64,000 bases of DNA from Neoaquamicrobium microcysteis (GCF_008180155.1 NZ_VSZS01000062.1:62001-126000); one strand, 5' to 3'; numbered from the stretch's first letter, positions 43,135-52,152 are shown. Numbers and translations: made by a program. The notes: generated by a model not told the origin, from the letters alone.

Positions 43135-44256
43135 ATGAAGCGCGTCATCATCAGCGGCATCGGCGTCGAAATCCCGCAGGCATCAATCTCCAACGAAGAC
43201 CTCGTCGAAAGCTTCAATGGCTGGGTCGAAGAGGAGAATGTACGCCGCGCCGCGGCGGGACAGGAGCCGCTGCAGAAGTCGAGCGCGGAGTTCGTCGCGC
43301 ATGCTTCCGGCATTCTCAACCGCCACGTTCATACGCGTGACGGCATTCTCGACACGTCGAGGATGGCGCCGCGCATCGCCGTCCGCCACGACGACGACCT
43401 GTCGGTTACGGCAGAGTTCGGCGCGGCGGCGGCGCGGCACGCGCTGGCCGACGCCGGCGTGGAAGCCGAGACCGTCGATCTGGTGATCTGCGCGGGATCG
43501 CATCTGCAACGCATGTACCCGTCGATCGGCATCGAGATACAGCAGGAAATCGGCGCGCAGGGCGCGGCTTTCGACCTGAGCCTCGGCTGCTCCTCGGCCG
43601 CCGCCGGCCTGCACGTCGCGTTCAACCTCGTGCGCAGCGGGGCGCATCGGCGTGCCCTGGTGGTGACGCCGGAACTGATTACCGCGCATCTCAACTTCCG
43701 GGACCGGCAGACGCATTTCATCTTCGGCGATGCCGCGACGGCGCTGCTGATCGAGGCGGTGGACGGGGAGGACGAGACGGCCGGGCGGTTCGAGGTGATC
43801 GACACGCGCAACTGGACGCAGTTCTCCAACAACATCCGCTCGAACTTCAGCTATCTGAACCGCGCGGCGGAAGAAGACGTCAGCCGCGTGCCGATGGCCG
43901 ACAACCTCATCAAGCAGCAGGGCAACCGGGTGTTCAAGGACGTGACGGTGGCAAGCCATCGTTTCATCGTGGATTTTCTGGCTGAACACGGACACACGCC
44001 CGATACGGTGCGCCGCTTCTGGCTGCATCAGGCCAATGCGCGCATGAACCAGATGATCCTCAAGCTCGCCTTCGGCCGGGAAATGGGCCACGATCGCGCG
44101 CCGATGGTGCTGGACAGGCTGGGCAACACGGCAGCGGCCGGGGCGGTGGTTGCCCTCCACGAAAACCACAAGGACCTGAAGGCCGGCGACTACGGCCTGC
44201 TGTGCACCTATGGCGCAGGCTATTCGATCGGCGGAGCGCTGCTGCGGATGATGTAG
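43135..44256 (+). CDS. Beta-ketoacyl-ACP synthase III family protein
   Basis: A 373-residue condensing enzyme with the complete KAS III triad: Cys 152 in LSLGCSSAAAG, His 298 in WLHQANARM and Asn 331 in GNTAAAG. It is some 45 residues longer than FabH and has an N-terminal insert (NGWVEEENVRRAAAGQEPL). A FabH-like function in fatty-acid initiation is possible, but fabH normally lies with plsX, which is absent here; a special acyl starter, or a BioZ-like role, could apply. The start at ATG 43135 follows GGGACGGA. Confidence 0.86.
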   Translation: MKRVIISGIGVEIPQASISNEDLVESFNGWVEEENVRRAAAGQEPLQKSSAEFVAHASGILNRHVHTRDGILDTSRMAPRIAVRHDDDLSVTAEFGAAAARHALADAGVEAETVDLVICAGSHLQRMYPSIGIEIQQEIGAQGAAFDLSLGCSSAAAGLHVAFNLVRSGAHRRALVVTPELITAHLNFRDRQTHFIFGDAATALLIEAVDGEDETAGRFEVIDTRNWTQFSNNIRSNFSYLNRAAEEDVSRVPMADNLIKQQGNRVFKDVTVASHRFIVDFLAEHGHTPDTVRRFWLHQANARMNQMILKLAFGREMGHDRAPMVLDRLGNTAAAGAVVALHENHKDLKAGDYGLLCTYGAGYSIGGALLRMM

Positions 44257-44357
44257 CGCATCAGGCCGGCGAATAGGTTCATCAGCGATTTTCGCTGGAC
44301 GGGCCGGGAAGGCGTGGGCAAGGTCGCGGCCTTGCAGACGACCAACGGCAGGCAACC

Positions 44358-44975
44358 ATGCTCGACATGTTCGCGCGACGCGACGACGAAATCGAAATAC
44401 GGCCCGGACGGAAACTGGCGGCGAAGGTCGCCGGGGCATATGTCGCTCCCTTCGACCATTTCCAGACGCGGGCGGTGGACGGGCTGGAGCTTTCCTTCGA
44501 GGGCATAGCGGGAGATTACCATGCCGGCTACACGCGGCGCTCGGGCGGCCGCGAGCCGTGGTATCCGCGCGGCACCGAAATGCGCAACGAGCGCCAGCTT
44601 TCCATCGTCGCGCCTGACGAACTGGCAGTCATCGCCGGCCGGATGGAGCTTGCCGAGGTGAAGCCGGAATGGATCGGCGCGAACCTGCTGATCGAGGGCG
44701 TTCCGCAGCTTTCGATGCTGCCCGCAGGCACGATGCTGTTCTTCAAGGGCGGGGTGACGCTGAAGGTCGACGGCCAGAACGTGCCCTGCCGCATTGCCGG
44801 ACGCTCGATCGCCGAAAATGCGCGCATGGCCGACCATGAAGCCGGGTCGTTGCTGTTTCCCAAGGTAGCACGCCGCCTTCGCGGCGTGGTCGCCTGGGTG
44901 GAAAAGCCCGGGCGTATCGAGGCCGGAGAAGACGTGTCGGTAAGGGTGCCCGAGCAGTGGATCTATTCCGCGTAA
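44358..44975 (+). CDS. MOSC domain protein
   Basis: A 205-residue protein of the MOSC family. ELSFEGIAGDYHAGYTRRSGGREPWYPRGTEMRNERQLS is the N-terminal beta-barrel entry, and the conserved Cys lies in DGQNVPCRIAGRSI. MOSC proteins handle molybdenum-cofactor sulfur or reduce N-hydroxylated compounds (YiiM type). It lies 101 bases after the synthase gene and 19 bases before a SnoaL-like gene in the same direction. Confidence 0.85.
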   Translation: MLDMFARRDDEIEIRPGRKLAAKVAGAYVAPFDHFQTRAVDGLELSFEGIAGDYHAGYTRRSGGREPWYPRGTEMRNERQLSIVAPDELAVIAGRMELAEVKPEWIGANLLIEGVPQLSMLPAGTMLFFKGGVTLKVDGQNVPCRIAGRSIAENARMADHEAGSLLFPKVARRLRGVVAWVEKPGRIEAGEDVSVRVPEQWIYSA

Positions 44976-44994
44976 CGATGCGAAGGGGCAAGCC

Positions 44995-45369
44995 ATGAAG
45001 GTGCCGGACGTGATCGCGGCGTACATAGAGGCCTACAACGCCATCGACGTCGATGCGATGCTGGCATGCCTTGCCGACGACGTGCACTTCCAGAACATCT
45101 CGGCAGGCAATGTGGACACGGAGACGCGTGGCAAGGCGGAATTCGAGAAGCTTGCCCGTATGGGCGCGGGAGCTTTCAGCGCGCGTCGCCAGTCTGTCAC
45201 TCAGACCATCACCGTGGCCGAGCGGACGATGATCCGCATCGACTATCAGGCGACCGTCGCGGCCGACCTGCCGAATGGGTGGAAGGCAGGACAGTCGCTG
45301 GCATTCTCTGGCGCGAGCTATTTCGAGGTCCGCGACGGCCTGATCGTCCGGATCATCGACGAGAGCTGA
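44995..45369 (+). CDS. SnoaL/NTF2-like protein
   Basis: A 124-residue protein with the cone-like NTF2 fold pattern: VIAAYIEAYNAIDVDAMLACLADDVHFQNISAG at the N-terminus and FSGASYFEVRDGLIVRIIDES at the end. Such proteins act as isomerases, hydratases or ligand binders; the pocket residues do not tell which. It ends seven bases before the convergent DUF2293 gene. Confidence 0.8.
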   Translation: MKVPDVIAAYIEAYNAIDVDAMLACLADDVHFQNISAGNVDTETRGKAEFEKLARMGAGAFSARRQSVTQTITVAERTMIRIDYQATVAADLPNGWKAGQSLAFSGASYFEVRDGLIVRIIDES

Positions 45370-45377
45370 TCGCCCAC

Positions 45378-45695
45378 TTACTCTCCATCCATATCATCGG
45401 CTTCCAGCAGGCGCGTGGAGCGCCAGCGGGTGAGCGTCTCGTTCATCTCGTCGACGACGAAATGGCGGGCGGAGTCGCGGTCGTAGCCTTCGGCCAGCAG
45501 AGCGTCGTAGCTGGAATGCTCGTGGCGGACATAGGTCGTCGTCGCGATCCAGACGGCGATGGAGGCCGGCAGGTCGCGCATCTTTGCGGCGCTTGCCATC
45601 TCCCTGATCTTTTCGATGTCGGCATAGGGTGCGATCGGCAGCAGCGTGGTGAGCGCCTTTGCGATGGCACGCTGGCGGTTTGTGGACGGTTTCAT
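45378..45695 (-). CDS. DUF2293 domain protein
   Basis: A 105-residue protein with MKPSTNRQRAIAKALTTLLPIAPYADIEKIREMA, then RHEHSSYDALLAEGYDRDSARHFVVDEMNETLTRWR. The pattern YDxLLxxGxxRxxAR fits DUF2293, a short family of unknown function. The start overlaps the trmO stop (ATGA), so the two genes form an operon and may share a role in RNA or translation. Confidence 0.82.
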   Translation of the reverse strand: MKPSTNRQRAIAKALTTLLPIAPYADIEKIREMASAAKMRDLPASIAVWIATTTYVRHEHSSYDALLAEGYDRDSARHFVVDEMNETLTRWRSTRLLEADDMDGE

Positions 45696-46189
45696 GGCTG
45701 GGAGACCGTGGCTTCGGGCACGGCGTCGGTCGAGGCGTAGTAGGGTTTGACGTCTATGACGGGTGTGCCGTCGAGCACGTCTATGGCTTCGAGATGCAGC
45801 AGGCCGGTCACAAGGTCGATGCCGGTGAGGCGCACGATGTGAAGGCCCACGGGATTGGGGCGGGCTGGCGAGCGCAGGGCGAAGACGCCGCGCGGGTTTT
45901 TTGCGTGGCGCGGCTGCTGCACGATGAGATTTCGGGCGGAGCGGTCTAGCCATGTGAGGATCGCAACGTGGCTGACATTTTCGAGGCCTGCCAGCCCCTC
46001 GCGCCATGCAGCGTCGATCTCGACGGAGGCTGGGATGCCCGCTTCGCGGGCCGCGGCCATGTTCTTCGGGCAATGCTGCCGGTCCGTCCATGGCGAGCGG
46101 ACGCGGCCGATGAAGACGAGCCGGGCATCCGAGGCGGTTTCGGCCGGGTCGAAGGGCAGTTCTATCTCGCCGGGGCGCTTTTCAGTCAT
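45692..46189 (-). CDS. trmO: tRNA (N6-threonylcarbamoyladenosine(37)-N6)-methyltransferase TrmO
   Basis: A 165-residue UPF0066/TsaA-type protein. FIGRVRSPWTDRQHCPKN is the typical strand-loop start, and RSPARPNPVGLHIVRLTGID is the diagnostic motif of the family. TrmO methylates t6A37 in tRNA-Thr(GGU) using S-adenosylmethionine. The start at 46189 (MTEKRPGEIELP) is chosen since upstream sequence is the promoter region shared with the ArsR-methyltransferase gene. Confidence 0.88.
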   Translation of the reverse strand: MTEKRPGEIELPFDPAETASDARLVFIGRVRSPWTDRQHCPKNMAAAREAGIPASVEIDAAWREGLAGLENVSHVAILTWLDRSARNLIVQQPRHAKNPRGVFALRSPARPNPVGLHIVRLTGIDLVTGLLHLEAIDVLDGTPVIDVKPYYASTDAVPEATVSQP

Positions 46190-46263
46190 GGACCTGATTT
46201 CCGGAATGGAAGCGGCATTTTTCGTTCGGATCGCGACACGCCGCTTGCCAGCGCGTCGAGATC

Positions 46264-46277
46264 GATATAAATATATC
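46264..46277. promoter_or_regulatory. Inverted repeat, candidate ArsR-type operator
   Basis: GATATA-AA-TATATC is a perfect inverted repeat 24 bases upstream of the ArsR-methyltransferase start, in the only AT-rich stretch here. ArsR-family regulators of the methionine cycle (SahR type) bind similar AT-rich ATATC-containing palindromes, so autoregulation together with metF is likely. Confidence 0.65.
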
Positions 46278-46300
46278 TTTATGTCTTTCTGGAGATCGGA

Positions 46301-47320
46301 ATGCTGACGCGCTCCTCCACCGGCCTGAACATGATGGTTGATATCTTGAAGGCGGCTGCCGAATCCAGCCGGCTGAGGATCTTGCTGCTGCTCGCCCGCG
46401 GCGACCTGACCGTCACCGACCTTACCGACATTCTCAACCAGTCGCAGCCTCGCGTCTCGCGCCACCTGAAGCTGTTGATGGAAGCGCAGCTTATCGAGCG
46501 CTACCAGGAAGGGTCGTGGGCCTATTTCCGGCTTTCGGACGGCGAATCGGCGCGCGATTTTCTCAACGGCGTCATTGGGCGGATCGACAGCGGCGATGCA
46601 GTGGTTGAACGCGACCTCGAGCGGTTGGCGGCGGTGAAGCGCCGGCGCCAGGAGAGGGCGGCAGACTACTTCAGCGCCAATGCCGCGAGCTGGGACGAAA
46701 TCCGCTCGCTGCACGTGCCGGACGGCGCGGTGGAAACGGCGCTGAAGGAACTGGTGGGCGAACGGCCCTTCCAGTCCATGCTCGACCTGGGTACGGGCAC
46801 AGGTCGGCTGCTGGAGCTTTTCTCGCCCCTCTATCGGCGCGGGGTCGGCATCGACCTGTCGCGCGAGATGCTTTCGGTGGCGCGCGCAAATCTCGACAAG
46901 GCCGACGTGGCGCATGCGCAGGTGCGGATGGGCGATCTCTACGCGCCGCCTGTCGAGCGCGACACATTCGACCTCGTGACCATGCACCAGGTGCTGCACT
47001 ATCTGGAAGAACCCGGCCTCGCGATACGGGAGGCCGCGCGACTTCTGCGCCCGGCCGGCCGGCTGGTGATCGTCGATTTCGCGCCGCATGCGCTGGAGTT
47101 TCTGCGCGAGGACCATGCCCATGTCCGCCTCGGCTTTTCCGACCGGCAGATCGAGGACTGGCTGGACGAGGCCGGGCTGGACCTGGAGGCCGAGCGCGCC
47201 TTTGCGCCAGCGAACGGAGCTTCGGGCCTGACGGTCCGGCTGTGGCTGGCCCGCGACCGCCGCCTGCTGATCGCCGACGCTTCCCAAGCAACTGCCACCG
47301 CCACCAAGGAGACCGTTTGA
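46301..47320 (+). CDS. ArsR-family regulator fused to a SAM-dependent methyltransferase
   Basis: A 339-residue fusion. Residues 10-95 form an ArsR winged helix (ESSRLRILLLLARGDLTVTDLTDILNQSQPRVSRHLKLL), without a CxC metal site. Residues 135-310 are a class I methyltransferase with motif I LDLGTGTGRLLELF and TMHQVLHYLEEPG. It is coupled to metF, whose start overlaps its stop (TGATG), and preceded by an AT-rich palindrome. A reading consistent with all this is that the methyltransferase-like domain senses SAM or S-adenosylhomocysteine to control the methionine cycle. Catalytic activity is not excluded. Confidence 0.9.
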   Translation: MLTRSSTGLNMMVDILKAAAESSRLRILLLLARGDLTVTDLTDILNQSQPRVSRHLKLLMEAQLIERYQEGSWAYFRLSDGESARDFLNGVIGRIDSGDAVVERDLERLAAVKRRRQERAADYFSANAASWDEIRSLHVPDGAVETALKELVGERPFQSMLDLGTGTGRLLELFSPLYRRGVGIDLSREMLSVARANLDKADVAHAQVRMGDLYAPPVERDTFDLVTMHQVLHYLEEPGLAIREAARLLRPAGRLVIVDFAPHALEFLREDHAHVRLGFSDRQIEDWLDEAGLDLEAERAFAPANGASGLTVRLWLARDRRLLIADASQATATATKETV

Positions 47321-48231
47321 TGGCCGATCCCCGCCTTTCCCGCCGCACCGATATCGGCGACCGGATCAAGGTCTCGTTCGAGTTCTTCCCGCCGAAGAAC
47401 GACGAGATGGAAGGCCGCTTGTGGGAGACGATTACGCGGCTCGAGCCGCTGTCGCCGCAATATGTGTCGGTGACATATGGAGCCGGCGGTTCGACGCGCG
47501 AGCGCACGGCCCGCACGATCGGCCGCATCCTGACGGGCAGCGGCCTGAAGCCCGCCGCGCACATGACGTGCGTGGACGCCACCCGCGAGGACGTGGACGC
47601 GGTGGTGCGTGATTTCGCGAGCCTCGGTGTCACGAGGTTCGTGGCGCTGCGCGGCGACCCGGCGGCAGGCGTGGGCGAGGCCTACCGCCCGCATCCGCAA
47701 GGCTATTCGAACGGGGCCGAGCTTGTCGGCGCGATCCGCCGCATCGGCGATTTCGAGGTGTCGGTTTCGGCCTATCCGGAGAAGCACCCCGAGAGTGCGG
47801 ATTTCGCAACCGACATCGACATGCTGAAGCGAAAGGTGGACAACGGCGCGACGCGGGCGATCACCCAGTTCTTCTTCGATAACGATCTCTATGAGCGGTA
47901 TGTCGAGCGCGTGCGGCGCGCGGGCATCTATATCCCTATCGTGCCGGGGGTGCTGCCGATCCACAATTTCGCGCAGGTGGCCAACTTTTCCGCTCGGTGC
48001 GGAACGCACGTACCGGCCTGGCTGGCGGAGCGCTTCGCCGGGCTGGAAAAAGACCCGCAAACCCATGCGCTGGTGGCGGCCGCCATTGCGGCCGAGCAGG
48101 TGCTGGACCTCGTTGAGCGCGGGATCGAGGAGTTCCATTTCTACACGATGAACCGTGCGGACCTCGCTTTTGCGATGTGTCACTTGATCGGTATCAGGCC
48201 GCAGGTTGGAACGGCCGCCGCAGCCGCGTGA
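47320..48231 (+). CDS. metF: 5,10-methylenetetrahydrofolate reductase
   Basis: A 303-residue FAD enzyme that makes 5-methyltetrahydrofolate for methionine synthesis. KVSFEFFPPKN at residues 18-28, VSVTYGAGGSTRERT, TRFVALRGDP and ITQFFFDNDLYERYVERV are all canonical. The start overlaps the regulator stop and has AAGGAGA upstream. metH is not next to it in this window. Confidence 0.96.
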   Translation: MADPRLSRRTDIGDRIKVSFEFFPPKNDEMEGRLWETITRLEPLSPQYVSVTYGAGGSTRERTARTIGRILTGSGLKPAAHMTCVDATREDVDAVVRDFASLGVTRFVALRGDPAAGVGEAYRPHPQGYSNGAELVGAIRRIGDFEVSVSAYPEKHPESADFATDIDMLKRKVDNGATRAITQFFFDNDLYERYVERVRRAGIYIPIVPGVLPIHNFAQVANFSARCGTHVPAWLAERFAGLEKDPQTHALVAAAIAAEQVLDLVERGIEEFHFYTMNRADLAFAMCHLIGIRPQVGTAAAAA

Positions 48232-48237
48232 CAAAGA

Positions 48238-48265
48238 AAAAGGCCGGAGCATCATCCGGCCTTTT
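48238..48265 (+). terminator. Rho-independent terminator after metF
   Basis: AAGGCCGGA and TCCGGCCTT form a nine-base-pair stem with a six-base loop, with A-rich left and T-rich right flanks. It could function in both directions. Confidence 0.9.
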
Positions 48266-48312
48266 CCGTCGTGTTCGTATGTCGCTTCAGGGAAGTGACA
48301 GCCCCGCCGTGG

Positions 48313-48399
48313 CTATGCAAGCAGCCCCATTATGAGGGCGCCAATGAAGGCAAACGCGGCACAAATCATCAATGCGTTGATTGGTCGTGCAAGTCCCAT
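48313..48399 (-). CDS. 28-residue single-span membrane peptide
   Basis: A short frame starting MGLARPINALMICAAF and ending GALIMGLLA. GAGGAG lies eight bases ahead of the ATG at 48399. Two basic residues in the first half-turn and a continuous hydrophobic helix give a plausible small membrane protein. No neighbour explains it. It is too small for ordinary gene finders; the strong ribosome site is the main support. Confidence 0.5.
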   Translation of the reverse strand: MGLARPINALMICAAFAFIGALIMGLLA

Positions 48400-48579
48400 G
48401 GCATAGTCTCCTCTACGACTATGGAATGAGATTCTAGAGGCGTTTGGGGGAGTGGCAAGCCATATTTGTGCTGCATTGCGACATGGATGAAGCAAAAACG
48501 ACCCACCGGCACCTTCACTTTGTTGATTTTGCTGGCAAAACGAAAACAGCGATCCTGTGAATAAAAAATGGCCGCCGCG

Positions 48580-49497
48580 CTATCTTCGGGCGAGCAGCCG
48601 ACCGTCGATAATGAGAAACCCGGCGGCGATGAGCACCATGCCGGCGACCTCGAAGATCTCCAGCCGCTCGCCGAGAAACACCGCGCCCAGAATGATGGCG
48701 CTTACGGGAACGATGAGCGTCACCAGCGACGTGTTGCTGGCGCCGGCCGAGCGGATCAGGCTGAAAAACAGGATGTAGGCGAAGGCGGTGGCAAGAACGG
48801 CAAGGCCCAGAACGGCGGCCCACGCCTGCGGACTTGCCGTGAACATGCCTTCCGCATGCCAAAGCAGAACCACCGGGAGCATCATGACGGTCGACGCGGT
48901 CAACTGGCCTGTGGCAACGATCTGCGGCGGCAGAGCCCGGAACCTGCGCGCAAAGATGGCTGCGCAGCCGTAGGAAAGAGCCGTGCCGATCAACGCCAGC
49001 TTGGCCCATACCGGCCCGCCCAGCCCGGCGAACACGCCCGGCCCGATCATGACGGCGGTGCCTGCCATGCCGAGACCCACGCCGGCGACCTTGTTCCACG
49101 ACAGCTTCTCGTCGTCGGTGAGAAGATTGGCGAGGATCATCGTCCAGAAGGGGGTCGTGGCATTGAGGATCGAGGCGAGGCCGGCGCCGATCTCCGTCTG
49201 GCCGGCGAACATCAGCGTAAAGGGTATGATGTTGTTGAGCAGCGCGAGGAGGAAGAAGCTGCCCGCCATGGAGAAGGCGAGCCTGAAAGACGGACCGGCC
49301 ACCGCCAGATAGAGATGCAGCGCCAGCGCCGCGATGCCGACGCGAAACAGAACGAGGGTGAGGGGCGGGATCTCGGCTACCGCCACCTTGGCAAAGAAGA
49401 ACGACCCGCCCCAGATGGCCCCGAGCAGCACGAGCATGAACCAGTCGCGCGCGTTCATCGCGCGCCGGATCGGCTGGGAGGCGGTGGTATCGGTCAT
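48580..49497 (-). CDS. EamA/DMT family transporter
   Basis: A 305-residue ten-helix exporter. Two EamA repeats are visible: LLGAIWGGSFFFAKVAVAEIPPLTLVLFR at the start and ALIGTALSYGCAAIFARRF onwards in the second half, ending GMVLIAAGFLIIDGRLLARR. These proteins export amino acids or other metabolites. The start MTDTTASQPIRRAM at 49497 is preferred over a longer frame. Confidence 0.88.
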   Translation of the reverse strand: MTDTTASQPIRRAMNARDWFMLVLLGAIWGGSFFFAKVAVAEIPPLTLVLFRVGIAALALHLYLAVAGPSFRLAFSMAGSFFLLALLNNIIPFTLMFAGQTEIGAGLASILNATTPFWTMILANLLTDDEKLSWNKVAGVGLGMAGTAVMIGPGVFAGLGGPVWAKLALIGTALSYGCAAIFARRFRALPPQIVATGQLTASTVMMLPVVLLWHAEGMFTASPQAWAAVLGLAVLATAFAYILFFSLIRSAGASNTSLVTLIVPVSAIILGAVFLGERLEIFEVAGMVLIAAGFLIIDGRLLARR

Positions 49498-49671
49498 CGG
49501 GGCAATCGGCGTGAAAGGTTTCGCGCCTTCCCCTACGCCCGTGCCATGATGCGGGCCACCCGTTTCGTGCATTGGTCTAGCGGTTGGGCGGTATTGGCCG
49601 GAACGAGCGTCGGCACTTTTTCATGACATCCTAGACTGTTAGGTTCGCGTCCAAACAAGGAGACACTGCCC

Positions 49672-50892
49672 TTGCAGCGATTCGACAATGCGACCGAAGC
49701 AGCGCTCGCGCTTCGTCCCGACGATCCCATCTACTGCTTTCGACCAGACGTGCTGAAGGAAGACTGCCGGCAGTTCATGTCGATGTTTCCCGGCAAGACC
49801 GCCTATGCGGTGAAGACCAATGGCGAGAAGATGGTGCTGAAGGCGCTGTCGGAAGCCGGAGTGACGGCGTTCGACGTGGCCTCGCCGCAGGAGATAGCCG
49901 ACGTGCGCGCGATCGCGCCGGAGGCGGAGATGCTCTACATGCACCCGGTGAAGGCGCAGTCGCATATCAGGCTGGCGCTCGAGGAATACGGCATCCGCGT
50001 GATCGCGGTCGACCACGAGGACGAGATCGTCAAGCTGACGCGGGTGGTGAAGGCGCTGGACATCGACCCCGGCACGATCACCGTGTTCGTGCGCATCCAG
50101 ACCAAGGGAAGTGCCGCCTACGAACTGTCGAAGAAATTCGGGGCAGGGCCGGCGACGGCTGTCGAGCTGGTGGACCGGCTGGCGCGCTACGGCTTCAAGG
50201 TGGGACTGTGCTTTCATGTCGGCAGCCAGATCGAGGACCCGGACACCTACGAACGCGCGCTCGCCTCGGCCGACTGGGTGCGCAACCGCGCCAACGCGCC
50301 CATAGCGGCGCTGGACGTCGGCGGCGGCTTCCCGGCCGAATACGGCCACGACCCCAACCGGAAGAAGGCAGAGATGCCTTCGCTCGGGCAGATCATGTCA
50401 CGGCTGCGCAACGATATTCAGGAATGGGGATTCGGCGAAACGCCGCTCGTGGCGGAGCCGGGCCGCGTGATCGTGGCGCGCGCGTTCTCGCTGATCGTGC
50501 GGGTGCTTTTGCGCAAGGGCAGGCGGCTCTACATCAATGACGGCATCTGGGCATCGCTGTCGGATTCATGGACGGGCAAGATCACCCTGCCGGCGCGCTT
50601 CATTCCCGACCCCGCCATCCGCAACCGCAATGGCGACAAGGAAAAGATCGTGCCGTTCAAGGTCTGCGGCGCGACATGCGACAGCGTCGATATCCTGTCA
50701 CGACCGTTCTGGCTGCCGGAGACCGTGGACACCGGCGACTGGATCGAGATCGGCCATATCGGGGCCTATTCCCTGTCGCTGCGCAGCCGGTTCAACGGAT
50801 TTTATCCAGACACTTTCGTCGAGGTGACGACACCGTTCGACGAAGGCAAGGCACCGGAAGGCTTTGCAAGTCTGGAGACGATGGCGGATTGA
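49672..50892 (+). CDS. Type III PLP-dependent decarboxylase (ornithine/diaminopimelate decarboxylase family)
   Basis: A 406-residue fold-type III enzyme. The PLP lysine is K48 in AYAVKTNGEKMVL, the phosphate loop is ALDVGGGFPAEYG, and the partner-subunit motif with the catalytic Cys is KVCGATCDSVDILS. A TTG start with AAGGAGA at proper distance is used; no ATG exists nearby. Orn/Lys decarboxylase is the likely function, producing a diamine for polyamine synthesis; carboxynorspermidine or diaminopimelate decarboxylase are less likely from the CDSVD motif. Confidence 0.85.
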   Translation: MQRFDNATEAALALRPDDPIYCFRPDVLKEDCRQFMSMFPGKTAYAVKTNGEKMVLKALSEAGVTAFDVASPQEIADVRAIAPEAEMLYMHPVKAQSHIRLALEEYGIRVIAVDHEDEIVKLTRVVKALDIDPGTITVFVRIQTKGSAAYELSKKFGAGPATAVELVDRLARYGFKVGLCFHVGSQIEDPDTYERALASADWVRNRANAPIAALDVGGGFPAEYGHDPNRKKAEMPSLGQIMSRLRNDIQEWGFGETPLVAEPGRVIVARAFSLIVRVLLRKGRRLYINDGIWASLSDSWTGKITLPARFIPDPAIRNRNGDKEKIVPFKVCGATCDSVDILSRPFWLPETVDTGDWIEIGHIGAYSLSLRSRFNGFYPDTFVEVTTPFDEGKAPEGFASLETMAD

Positions 50893-50910
50893 GCGGAATC
50901 CGCCTGGAAC

Positions 50911-52083
50911 TCACAGATTCGACAGCAGCGCAGGCGTGGGCCAGCCATCGACCACGAGGCCGAGGCGCTGCTGCTCGGTGCGCACCGCCTCGCGCGTCAT
51001 GACGCCCAGAATGCCGTCTATGCCGCCGACATCGTGTCCGCGGTCCTGCAGCTTCTGCTGGAGCAGTTTCATGGCGTCGCCGGTGAGGCCCTGTTCGGGC
51101 GTGCGCGCCTCGAAGCGCGGCGCGCCGGCAAGGCGGGTAGCGAGGTTGGCGGCCGTGAGCGTGTAGGTGAAGGACTGGTTCCACTCGAGATAGATGTCGA
51201 AGTTCGGGTAGACCAGGAAGGCCGGGCCCTTGTGACCCATCGGGAGTGCGAGGCCGGCTTCGGGCGCGTTCTGGTCGAGTGGGCTGCCGTCGCGCTTGGT
51301 GACGCCCCATGCGGCCCACTGCGAAACCGGCAGCTTGTTGGAGCGGCCGGTCTGCTCCCACGGAAGGTTTTCGGGAAGCTGCACTTCCTGCATCCACGGC
51401 TCGCCGGCGCGCCAGCCGCGTGCCTGAATCTTGCGGCCGGTGGTGAGAATCACGTCGGGGACGCTGCGGCGCATGTCGACCACGCCGTCGCCGTCGCCGG
51501 CCACGCCCAGGCGCAGGATGTCGGAGGGGAGCATCTGGGTCTGGCCGATCTCGCCGGCCCATGCACCCTGCGTGTCGGCGGGCAGGGTGCCGGTGTCGAT
51601 GAGCGTCAGCATGGGCACGACCTGCGGGCGGAAGAGTTCCGGCCGGCGGCAATCGTGCGCCAGCGTGACCAGCGCGTTGAGCGTGTTGAAATCGCCCTGC
51701 ACGGCGCCGAAATCCGTCTCAAGCGCCCAGAAGGCTGCGATGACGGGGCCGGGGACGCCGTAGTCACGCTCGGCCTTCGCGAACAGATCGCCATGCCGGC
51801 GCAGGAGTGCTGCGCCCTGTTCGAGCCGGTAGCTGCTGATCATCCGGCCGGCAAACTCGGCGAAGGTCTGCGTGAAGACGCCCTGTGCCCGATCGCGCTG
51901 GAGAACCCGCTGGTCTGCGCGCGCATTCTGCAACGCCGCCATGCCGCGCTGGCCTACGCCTGCGGCCTGCGCTTCCTGCGCGATGACGGCCTTCCACGCC
52001 GCGAAGTCGCCGCCGCATTCCTGCGCGATTGCCGGGGTGGCCGTCGCGAGCGCAAGGGCGAGGGCGGCTGTGGTGGTTCTCAT
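50911..52083 (-). CDS. Lytic murein transglycosylase, MltB/GH103 type
   Basis: A 390-residue exported enzyme: signal peptide MRTTTAALALALATATPAIA, then the MltB-like catalytic domain with Glu in FWALETDFGAVQG and GEIGQTQMLPSDIL. The C-terminal 60 residues are a peptidoglycan-binding domain (LLQQKLQDRGHDVGGIDGILGVMTREA). It cleaves glycan strands with formation of anhydromuramic ends. The ATG at 52083 follows GGAGAAG. Confidence 0.92.
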   Translation of the reverse strand: MRTTTAALALALATATPAIAQECGGDFAAWKAVIAQEAQAAGVGQRGMAALQNARADQRVLQRDRAQGVFTQTFAEFAGRMISSYRLEQGAALLRRHGDLFAKAERDYGVPGPVIAAFWALETDFGAVQGDFNTLNALVTLAHDCRRPELFRPQVVPMLTLIDTGTLPADTQGAWAGEIGQTQMLPSDILRLGVAGDGDGVVDMRRSVPDVILTTGRKIQARGWRAGEPWMQEVQLPENLPWEQTGRSNKLPVSQWAAWGVTKRDGSPLDQNAPEAGLALPMGHKGPAFLVYPNFDIYLEWNQSFTYTLTAANLATRLAGAPRFEARTPEQGLTGDAMKLLQQKLQDRGHDVGGIDGILGVMTREAVRTEQQRLGLVVDGWPTPALLSNL

Positions 52084-52152
52084 CGGGCTTCTCCGGCAAA
52101 TGGGATCGAGTTTTTTAGCCATCAACCGCCCGATAAGGGCATAAATTCGGCG

